Positions 1 to 4,023 of a DNA stretch of 5,332 nucleotides are shown piece after piece (positions within the stretch are counted from its first letter, which is position 1; the number at the start of each line of letters is the position of its first letter). A model generated the notes under the pieces. That model worked only from the letters and a program-made list of their open reading frames with translations, made no database searches and was not told the DNA's origin. A program made the translations under genes and the position numbers. The DNA is taken from positions 6,761 to 12,092 of the forward strand of contig PKWR01000141.1 in the NCBI GenBank assembly GCA_003133285.1. The letters run 5' to 3'. This DNA is from Coriobacteriia bacterium. GTDB taxonomy: Bacteria; Actinomycetota; Coriobacteriia; Anaerosomatales; PALSA-660.

Positions 1-246
1 GTCGGGGGCGGGCGCACGGCGTTCGTCGCCACGCCCGAGAAGGCGCTGCTCGACCTGGGCTACCTGCGCAGCCGGTCGGACGATCCCGCGTTCACCCGCG
101 AGCTGCGCCTCCAGCATCTCGACTCGATCGATCTGTCTCGCTTGGGTGCCATGGCGCAGCGCTTCGGCGGCGCGAAGATGGCGCGGTTCGCGCGCAACGT
201 CATGGCGCTCGCCGCGGCAGAGGGGGAGGAGTACGAGGACCTGTGA
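1..246 (+). CDS. abiEi: AbiEi-like antitoxin of a type IV TA module (C-terminal part only; 5' end outside the window)
   Basis: The frame is open from base 1 to a TGA at 244-246 and gives 81 residues. Fragment residues 10-19 contain ATPEKALLDL, a hallmark of the C-terminal region of AbiEi-family antitoxins. It is followed by a helical stretch rich in Leu, Arg and Ala, as is usual after this motif. In the characterised family the N-terminal winged helix-turn-helix represses the operon and the C-terminal domain counteracts the AbiEii toxin; the N-terminal part would lie upstream of this window. The next gene is an AbiEii toxin whose GTG start overlaps this stop codon (GTGA). That is the standard antitoxin-toxin order and coupling, and it strongly supports the call. 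What I see is the motif and the neighbour; the antitoxin role is inferred from the family. I cannot tell whether the gene is complete upstream. Confidence 0.85.
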   Translation, partial: VGGGRTAFVATPEKALLDLGYLRSRSDDPAFTRELRLQHLDSIDLSRLGAMAQRFGGAKMARFARNVMALAAAEGEEYEDL

Positions 247-1061
247 AGGAGTATCTGCGCGAGATCACCCGCGACTCCGCGCCGGCGGGCGCGGTCAATG
301 CGATGCGGGAGTACCTGCAGGCGCGGATCCTCCAGAGCCTGCAGGAGGACGGCGCCTGGACCTCGATCGCGTTCATGGGCGGGACGTCGCTGCGCTTCCT
401 CTACCGCCTGCCGCGCTTCTCCGAGGCCCTCGACTTCGCGCTCGAAGACCCGTCGGCCGGCTTCGACTTCGCCCACCTGATCGAGTCGGCGCGCGGGCGG
501 TTCGAGCGGGAAGGCTACCGCGCCGAGGCGAAGATCGCCACGAAGACCACGGTCAACAAGGCGTTCATCCGGTTCCCCGGGCTCGAGCACGAGATGGGCC
601 TCAGCCCCCATCCCGGCAAGGTCTTCTCGGTGAAGCTGGAGGTCGACACGCGGCCTCCCGCCGGGGCGGGACTCGAGGTGACCACCGTGCGCCGCTTCGT
701 GACGCTGCGTCTGGCGCACCACGACAAGCCGTCGCTCATCGCGGGCAAGGTCGCTGCGCTGTTGTGCCGGGAGTGGCTCAAGGGCCGCGACGTCTACGAC
801 CTCGTGTGGTACCTGAGCGACCCGAGTTGGCCGGAGCCCAACGAGGTCTTGCTGGCGGGCGCCCTGCGTCAGGCGGGGATGGCCGACCTCGCGTCAGAGC
901 CGGGGTCGTGGAAGCGTGCCTTGGCACGGCGGCTCGAGTCCGCTTCGTGGGACGACGTGCCGGCGGATGTCGAGAGATTCCTGGAGCGACCCGCCGACGC
1001 TTGGATGCTTCAGCGCGACGCCGCCCTCGCCGTGATCGAGCAGCGGGGATGGACAGGGTAG
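243..1061 (+). CDS. abiEii: AbiEii/AbiGii-family nucleotidyltransferase toxin
   Basis: This encodes 272 residues from a GTG start that overlaps the upstream antitoxin stop by 4 bases (GTGA), implying translational coupling; GGGGGAGGAG upstream (about 223-232) can serve as ribosome-binding site. Family landmarks appear in order: the nucleotide-binding GGTS at residues 46-49, the RFSEALDF segment at 58-65, a strand KLEVDT followed by a PP pair at 131-139, AGK at 167-169, and KGRDVYDLVWYL at 180-191. AbiEii proteins are cytoplasmic nucleotidyltransferases of the DNA polymerase beta superfamily. Related MenT toxins add nucleotides to tRNA acceptor ends; some AbiE systems give bacteriostatic phage abortive infection. 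An oddity is that the usual SEDLDF metal site reads SEALDF, so the first Asp of the DxD pair is Ala62 while Asp64 and Asp135 remain. Activity is therefore uncertain, but family membership is not. The length is normal for the family. Confidence 0.92.
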   Translation: MKEYLREITRDSAPAGAVNAMREYLQARILQSLQEDGAWTSIAFMGGTSLRFLYRLPRFSEALDFALEDPSAGFDFAHLIESARGRFEREGYRAEAKIATKTTVNKAFIRFPGLEHEMGLSPHPGKVFSVKLEVDTRPPAGAGLEVTTVRRFVTLRLAHHDKPSLIAGKVAALLCREWLKGRDVYDLVWYLSDPSWPEPNEVLLAGALRQAGMADLASEPGSWKRALARRLESASWDDVPADVERFLERPADAWMLQRDAALAVIEQRGWTG

Positions 1062-1068
1062 GGTCTGA

Positions 1069-1095
1069 CCGGCCCCCCGCATGCCGGCTTGCATG
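1069..1095. promoter_or_regulatory. Two overlapping short inverted repeats upstream of mqsR
   Basis: CCGGC at 1069-1073 pairs with GCCGG at 1083-1087 across 9 bases. CATGC at 1080-1084 pairs with GCATG at 1091-1095 across 6 bases. The second repeat covers the proposed -35 hexamer at 1089-1094, so it is a plausible repressor site for autoregulation of the TA module. The first stem could form in RNA from the upstream abiEii transcript, but no T-run follows it, so it is a poor intrinsic terminator. The stems are only 5 bp, so chance occurrence is possible in GC-rich DNA. Confidence 0.3.
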
Positions 1096-1117
1096 AAATA
1101 GTGCACGGTGCTACATT
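1089..1117 (+). promoter_or_regulatory. Sigma70-type promoter for mqsR-mqsA
   Basis: A -35 hexamer TTGCAT (1089-1094) and a -10 hexamer TACATT (1112-1117) are separated by exactly 17 bp, in a locally A/T-richer stretch of a GC-rich region. Transcription would start near 1124, leaving a leader of about 39 bases before the GTG start at 1163. A perfect inverted repeat GCAC-g-GTGC (1103-1111) lies inside the spacer and could act as operator. The E. coli MqsA operator core (AACCT...AGGTT) is absent here. The match was made by eye and there are no expression data. Confidence 0.55.
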
Positions 1118-1162
1118 CTGCACGCGAGCCCCTCTCGCACGAACCAAGCGGAGGGGAGACTC

Positions 1163-1495
1163 GTGTACGACGGACCCGAGGAGTCGAGCAGACCGGCGTA
1201 CGATCTCGTCATCGTGCAGCGCGCGTTCTCGGACGGTCACTTCCAGGTCACCACGCGCGTGTCGATCCACCTGGATCGCCGGGGCTGGAGCAGGAGCACC
1301 ATCGAGTCGTGTGTGGCGTCGCTGACGCCGGCGGACTTCCACAAGTCGCAGCGACATCTGACGCGGCCCCGGGCGTGGCTCGACATCTACAAGCCGGTGT
1401 TTCGCGGGGAGCGGCTGTACGTGAAGTTCACGCTTCAGGAGGACGGAAAGCGCTATCGCGTTCTGTCCTTCTGTGGTGACGGCGAAGAGCACTGA
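1163..1495 (+). CDS. mqsR: MqsR-family toxin (RelE-like mRNA interferase)
   Basis: This encodes 110 residues from a GTG start. GGAGG at 1150-1154, 8 bases upstream, supports that start. Compared from memory with E. coli MqsR (98 residues), the core aligns clearly: ASLTPADFHKS (residues 52-62) with GLSESDFYKS, WLDIYKP (72-78) with WQDVYRP, LYVKF (85-89) with VYLKI, and a final LSF (101-103) with the VSF before the E. coli C-terminus. MqsR is a ribonuclease with a RelE-like fold that cuts mRNA at GCU sites. Catalytic residues Lys56 and Tyr81 have counterparts in Lys61 and Tyr86, but Gln68 corresponds to Leu73. The N-terminus is about 5 residues longer and the C-terminus has a short acidic tail. 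The toxin precedes its antitoxin, which is the typical mqsRA order. GCU specificity in this homologue is an inference only. Confidence 0.85.
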   Translation: MYDGPEESSRPAYDLVIVQRAFSDGHFQVTTRVSIHLDRRGWSRSTIESCVASLTPADFHKSQRHLTRPRAWLDIYKPVFRGERLYVKFTLQEDGKRYRVLSFCGDGEEH

Positions 1496-1498
1496 TGC

Positions 1499-1504
1499 GG
1501 AGGT
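1499..1504 (+). promoter_or_regulatory. Ribosome-binding site that decides the mqsA start
   Basis: GGAGGT lies 7 bases before the GTG at 1512 and directly after the toxin stop (1493-1495). The reading frame is open from a GTG at 1473 inside mqsR, but no comparable purine-rich site precedes that codon. The 1512 start also places the first cysteine pair near the N-terminus, as in E. coli MqsA. Confidence 0.6.
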
Positions 1505-1511
1505 GGTCGGA

Positions 1512-1973
1512 GTGAGTCGTCGGAAATATCCTGCCGCGTGCGATGTCTGCGGCGCGCGCGCCGTCCGGTTGAGTTCCGCGCCACTCCAGAGGGAGTTCCG
1601 GGAAGGCACGTTCGCCGTTGAGGGCTTCGAGTACGAGCGCTGCGATGCGTGTGGCGAGGGCTTCATCGATGCCGCGCAGATGGATCCGATCCAGCGGGCC
1701 GGAGTCGAGGCTGCGCGCGCAGGGCTCGGCCGGCTGTCGTCGTCAGAGATTCGGGAGATGCGACTCGCCATCGGGATCACCCAGACGGTCCTGGAGAGTC
1801 AGCTGGGGGTCTCGGCTGGGACGGTGGGCCGCTGGGAGCGCGGTGGGGAGCTGCAGACCCGCATCGCGGACAACTTCATGCGTCTGCTGTTCGCTCATCC
1901 GGAGCTCGTCACCGAGGCCATGGGCGCGATGGCTCGCGACTCTCGCGGCCCGTATCGTCCGCGTTCGCGCTAG
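1512..1973 (+). CDS. mqsA: MqsA-like antitoxin: zinc-binding N-terminus plus helix-turn-helix
   Basis: This encodes 153 residues from GTG 1512. In-frame alternatives are GTG at 1473, 1476 and 1503, but 1512 has the best Shine-Dalgarno spacing. CDVC at residues 10-13 and CDAC at 44-47 form a four-cysteine zinc site; the 30-residue spacing between the pairs equals that in E. coli MqsA. A Cro/HipB-type helix-turn-helix spans about 76-126 (SSSEIREMRLAIGITQ, then LGVSAGTVGRWERG), followed by AHPELV, which resembles the KHPELL near the end of E. coli MqsA. In the known system the N-domain binds MqsR and the C-domain represses the operon. The DNA-contacting Asn97 of E. coli corresponds to Gly103 here while Arg101 is kept as Arg107, so operator specificity probably differs. 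A basic tail of about 20 residues extends past the E. coli end. The gene lies 16 bases after mqsR and is surely co-transcribed. Confidence 0.87.
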   Translation: MSRRKYPAACDVCGARAVRLSSAPLQREFREGTFAVEGFEYERCDACGEGFIDAAQMDPIQRAGVEAARAGLGRLSSSEIREMRLAIGITQTVLESQLGVSAGTVGRWERGGELQTRIADNFMRLLFAHPELVTEAMGAMARDSRGPYRPRSR

Positions 1974-2150
1974 AGTCGCGCATCACCATGGGGTGAGGTG
2001 CCGTGGGCTATGCCTCGAGCGTCCGGACGAGGCCGAGTTGCTCACCGACGAGACGTTCCGTGAGCTTCTGATTCTCAGGCGCGCGTGAGGAAGGTGCCGG
2101 GGGTATGGTCGTGGTTGTAGCATCGGCGACGTGAAGCGAGGGAAGGTGTC
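1974..2150. other. Intergenic segment with a doubtful 31-codon ORF
   Basis: This gap holds no recognisable gene. An inverted repeat TCACC-ATGG-GGTGA lies at 1983-1996. A frame from GTG 1993 to TGA 2086-2088 encodes 31 residues ending LTDETFRELLILRRA, with mostly G/C third positions, which looks coding-like. It has no clear ribosome-binding site and no recognisable family, and could be the relic of a longer gene or chance. A weak TAGCAT at 2118-2123 could be a -10 box for the next gene, but no convincing -35 accompanies it. I see no terminator with a T-run after mqsA. Confidence 0.35.
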
Positions 2151-2534
2151 ATGGAACCACTGAGCGTCCCGTCCCGCGAGGACGCGGCCCTGTGGATGCG
2201 GGACGTCGGGATCTTCCAGGCCCTGGAGGCCTCCGAGCTCCTGTCCACGGCCAATCCCAAGCGTGGTCTGACGAGCCTGCTCGAGGTCGCGGAGTTCCTC
2301 ACTCCCTATGATGCCGACGCGGGCGACCCCGACGTGGGCGTCCACTTCGTGGATCCCGCGCGGCTGGCGCAGTGGACGCGGGACACAATCGGCGATCACG
2401 ACCTCGCGGACCGCATCGACGAGATCGTCGCTTCCCACAAGGCGTACACGTTCCTCGTGCCGCAACTGCAGCAGGCGATACTGGCGAGGGTGTCCCAGTA
2501 CTGGGAGCTGCTGCGGCCGGACCCGCGGGACTGA
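2151..2534 (+). CDS. Hypothetical protein, 127 residues, unknown function
   Basis: An ATG start follows a purine-rich AGCGAGGGAAGG (2135-2146), a good ribosome-binding site, and third codon positions are almost all G or C, so this is very likely a real gene. I do not recognise the family. The protein is acidic, soluble-looking and probably mostly helical, with no signal peptide, membrane segment, cysteine or obvious catalytic motif. Visible landmarks are a DVGIFQALEASELL helix (residues 18-31), an Asp-rich turn around 54-62 (DADAGDPDV), and a helical C-terminus containing HKAYTFLVPQLQQAI. It stands alone between the MqsRA module and the nuo leader, about 180 bases from the former and 200 from the latter, so its context says little about function. 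Confidence 0.75.
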   Translation: MEPLSVPSREDAALWMRDVGIFQALEASELLSTANPKRGLTSLLEVAEFLTPYDADAGDPDVGVHFVDPARLAQWTRDTIGDHDLADRIDEIVASHKAYTFLVPQLQQAILARVSQYWELLRPDPRD

Positions 2535-2544
2535 GCCCCGCTCT

Positions 2545-2573
2545 TCGTCCGCGCATACCCCATGGGGTATACT
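2545..2573 (+). promoter_or_regulatory. nuoA: Candidate nuo promoter with TATACT -10 box
   Basis: TATACT (2568-2573) matches the -10 consensus at 5 of 6 positions, which is striking in DNA this GC-rich. Seventeen bases upstream, TCGTCC (2545-2550) matches TTGACA at only 3 of 6, so activation may need help from a regulator. Transcription would begin near 2580, giving a leader of about 150 bases before nuoA. A second, weaker pair is TTGCCC (2584-2589) and TACGCT (2607-2612), also 17 bp apart. Confidence 0.45.
2555..2570. promoter_or_regulatory. Perfect 16-bp palindrome overlapping the -10 box (candidate operator)
   Basis: ATACCCCATGGGGTAT is identical to its reverse complement. It ends inside the TATACT box, where a bound dimeric repressor would block RNA polymerase. 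Perfect dyad symmetry of this length next to a promoter is typical of a dimeric regulator site. The regulator is unknown and is not encoded nearby in any obvious form; the MqsA-like protein is the only complete helix-turn-helix protein in the window, and I have no evidence that it binds here. Confidence 0.45.
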
Positions 2574-2585
2574 GACGCGGCACTT

Positions 2586-2601
2586 GCCCCGATTTCGGGG
2601 C
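2586..2601 (+). promoter_or_regulatory. Compact GC-rich stem-loop in the nuo leader
   Basis: GCCCCG-ATTT-CGGGGC forms a perfect 6-bp stem with a 4-base loop. If transcription starts near 2580, this hairpin lies about 6 bases from the 5' end of the mRNA, where such structures can protect transcripts from decay. No U-run follows, so it is not a standard terminator. It could instead be a DNA-level protein-binding site. Confidence 0.4.
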
Positions 2602-2604
2602 GGT

Positions 2605-2700
2605 GATACGCTTCCCCGACCTCCCGCCCTCGCGGCCCTGCTCGAACGGTCCCCGCGCAAGGGCGTTCGCGTATCTTGGGAGCGGGTCGGGCGTATCCTG
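2605..2700. repeat. Three copies of the GCGTATC heptamer upstream of nuoA
   Basis: GATACGC at 2605-2611 is the reverse complement of GCGTATC, which occurs directly at 2669-2675 and 2691-2697. The last two extend to 10-mers, GCGTATCTTG and GCGTATCCTG, and start exactly 22 bp apart, about two helical turns. Three copies within 100 bp of a non-coding leader suggest binding sites for a transcription factor on one DNA face. Function is inferred from spacing only. Confidence 0.4.
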
Positions 2701-2733
2701 CAGTGACGAAGCCGGGACGGTGGATCGGGTCGC

Positions 2734-3102
2734 ATGGAACCGTCGTACGCGTTCGACTACAGCGTCATAGCGTGGTTCCTCATCGGCGGCATCGCCTTCG
2801 TAGGCGTGACGCTCGGCATGTCGCGCCTCCTGCAGCACCGCAAGCCCGAACGGGTGAAGTCCGAGATCTACGAGTGCGGCGTCGAGCCCGTCGGACCCCC
2901 CTGGGTGCAGCTCAAGATCGGCTACTACGTCTACGCGCTGCTCTTCGTGCTCTTCGACGTCGAGACCGCGTTCCTCTACCCGTGGGCCGTCACGCTGGAC
3001 GCGCTGCCTCTGTTCGTGTTGGGCGAGATGGTCGTGTTCCTCGCGATCCTCGCGCTGGGTCTGGCCTACGCGTGGAAAGAGGGGGCGCTCCAATGGCGCT
3101 AG
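2734..3102 (+). CDS. nuoA: NADH-quinone oxidoreductase (complex I) subunit A
   Basis: This encodes 122 residues, the usual length for NuoA, from ATG 2734 with a modest GGTGGA site 9 bases upstream. NuoA is a small inner-membrane subunit next to the quinone cavity, at the junction of the membrane and peripheral arms of proton-pumping complex I. Three membrane helices are evident at about residues 11-33, 63-86 and 93-113. The conserved YECG (46-49) lies in the cytoplasmic loop, FDVE (74-77) with LYPWAV follows in helix 2, and the C-terminal YAWKEGALQW is typical of the family. All key acidic residues of the FDVE motif are present. It opens the operon, and its last 10 bases overlap the start of nuoB in another frame. 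Confidence 0.97.
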   Translation: MEPSYAFDYSVIAWFLIGGIAFVGVTLGMSRLLQHRKPERVKSEIYECGVEPVGPPWVQLKIGYYVYALLFVLFDVETAFLYPWAVTLDALPLFVLGEMVVFLAILALGLAYAWKEGALQWR

Positions 3103-3596
3103 ACCGCATCGCCGGCGAGCACTCCGTCGTCTTCATCCGCAGCGAGCAGCTGTTCGACTTGGCGCGCTCCAACTCGCTGTTCTACCTCAGCTTCGGGATC
3201 GCGTGCTGCGCCATCGAGGGCCTGATGAGCGCCGGCGGCCCGCGGTTCGACTACGACCGCTTCGGCATCTTCCATCGCGGCAGCCCGCGCCAGACCGACG
3301 TGATGATCGTCGCCGGCACCGTGAACAAGAAGATGGCGCCGGTGCTGCGCCGCCTCTACGACCAGATGCCCGAGCCCAAGTGGGTCATCGCCATGGGCGC
3401 GTGCGCGTCCACGGGCGGCCCGTTCCGGGAGTATCCGAACGTGGTGCTCGGCGTGGACACGATCGTCCCCGTCGACGTGTGGGTGCCCGGCTGCCCGCCG
3501 CGCCCCGAGTCGATGCAGTACGCCTTCATGCAGCTGCAGGACAAGATCCGTGCGAAGACCCAGGAGCGGCTCGATGCCCGCGACTCAGCCCGCTGA
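3093..3596 (+). CDS. nuoB: Complex I subunit B (carries iron-sulfur cluster N2)
   Basis: This encodes 167 residues. The frame is open far upstream, but ATG 3093 is the right start: it sits 10 bases inside the end of nuoA, has an AGAGGGGG site before it, and gives a family-typical length. NuoB holds the terminal 4Fe-4S cluster N2, which passes electrons to quinone. All four ligands are visible: the tandem Cys38-Cys39 in ACCAIE, Cys104 in MGACAS and Cys134 in VPGCPPRPE. Other landmarks are SPRQTDVM (64-71), GTVNKKMAP (75-83) and YDQMPEPKWVIAMG (89-102). After CCAIE the protein reads GLMS rather than the commoner MMA, which may reflect the clade. The C-terminal basic tail overlaps nuoC by 23 bases. 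Confidence 0.97.
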   Translation: MALDRIAGEHSVVFIRSEQLFDLARSNSLFYLSFGIACCAIEGLMSAGGPRFDYDRFGIFHRGSPRQTDVMIVAGTVNKKMAPVLRRLYDQMPEPKWVIAMGACASTGGPFREYPNVVLGVDTIVPVDVWVPGCPPRPESMQYAFMQLQDKIRAKTQERLDARDSAR

Positions 3597-4023
3597 TATC
3601 CTCCGCGCCTGCGGGATCCCGTTCGAGGCCTCGACCGAGGCGCTCGGCGAGGTCGTGCGCCTCGACGCCGACCGGATCGCCGACGCGCTCGCCGCGCTCT
3701 ACGAGTCCGGCTACGACTTCCTCGTCGACCTGTTCGCCACCGACACCGGTGAGCGGATCGAGGTCACGTGGCACGTGCGCGCGTTCGCCGAGCACGCCGA
3801 CCTCTACCTCAAGGCGCTCGTCGACTACGACGGCGCGGCCCCCAGCGTGTGGCACATCCACCCCGCGGCGCTCTACCCGGAGCGCGAGGCGGCGGAGCTG
3901 CTCGGGATGACCTTCACGGGCCACCCGAACCCGAAGCGCCTGTTGACCTCCGACGGCGCCGAGCCCTTCCTGCGCAAGTCGGTCCTCATCCGGACGGCCG
4001 AGGAGGTGCGCCGACCCTCGTGA
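3574..4023 (+). CDS. nuoC: Complex I subunit C (30-kDa type)
   Basis: This encodes 149 residues from ATG 3574, chosen because AGGAG (3562-3566) lies 7 bases upstream; the start lies 23 bases inside nuoB. NuoC is a soluble peripheral-arm protein that braces NuoB and NuoD near the quinone site. The family signature is clear: YPEREAAELLGMTFTGHPNPKRLL at 101-124 corresponds to the usual W-x-ERE...G-x-x-F-x-GHPd-x-R-R-I-L. The consensus Trp before ERE and the Tyr-Asp after it (EREvyD) are replaced (YP before, AAE after), and the terminal RKDYP is reduced to RKSV, so it is a short, divergent form of the kind seen in complexes lacking the NADH module. It is separate from nuoD, not fused as in E. coli. 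Its stop overlaps the nuoD start (GTGA). Confidence 0.93.
   Translation: MPATQPADILRACGIPFEASTEALGEVVRLDADRIADALAALYESGYDFLVDLFATDTGERIEVTWHVRAFAEHADLYLKALVDYDGAAPSVWHIHPAALYPEREAAELLGMTFTGHPNPKRLLTSDGAEPFLRKSVLIRTAEEVRRPS
4001..4008 (+). promoter_or_regulatory. nuoD: Strong ribosome-binding site for nuoD
   Basis: AGGAGGTG lies 11 bases before the GTG at 4020. This favours the GTG start overlapping the nuoC stop over the in-frame ATG at 4044, which has no purine-rich site. The spacing is slightly long. Confidence 0.55.

Noticed and set aside
146..1096. Plus-strand open frame of 316 codons overlapping abiEii in another frame
   Set aside because: The product is an Arg/Ala/Gly-rich shadow; the 243-1061 frame carries all AbiEii motifs.
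1062..1162. Search for the E. coli-type MqsA operator AACCT...AGGTT
   Set aside because: No such palindrome is present; only different short inverted repeats occur.
1010..1780. Minus-strand open frame of 256 codons opposite mqsR and mqsA
   Set aside because: Both plus-strand genes have recognisable family motifs and ribosome-binding sites; the antisense frame has neither.
2586..2601. GC-rich hairpin considered as a rho-independent terminator for the hypothetical gene
   Set aside because: It is followed by CGGTGATACG, not a T-run, and lies downstream of a good -10 box.
2676..3092. N-terminal extension of nuoB upstream of ATG 3093
   Set aside because: It overlaps nuoA in another frame, reads as Arg-rich shadow sequence, and would make NuoB nearly twice the normal length.
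2299..3093. Minus-strand open frame of 264 codons crossing the nuo leader and nuoA
   Set aside because: It runs opposite nuoA and the hypothetical gene, has low-complexity Arg/Glu/His/Pro content, and crosses the promoter region. GC-rich DNA lacks stop codons by chance.
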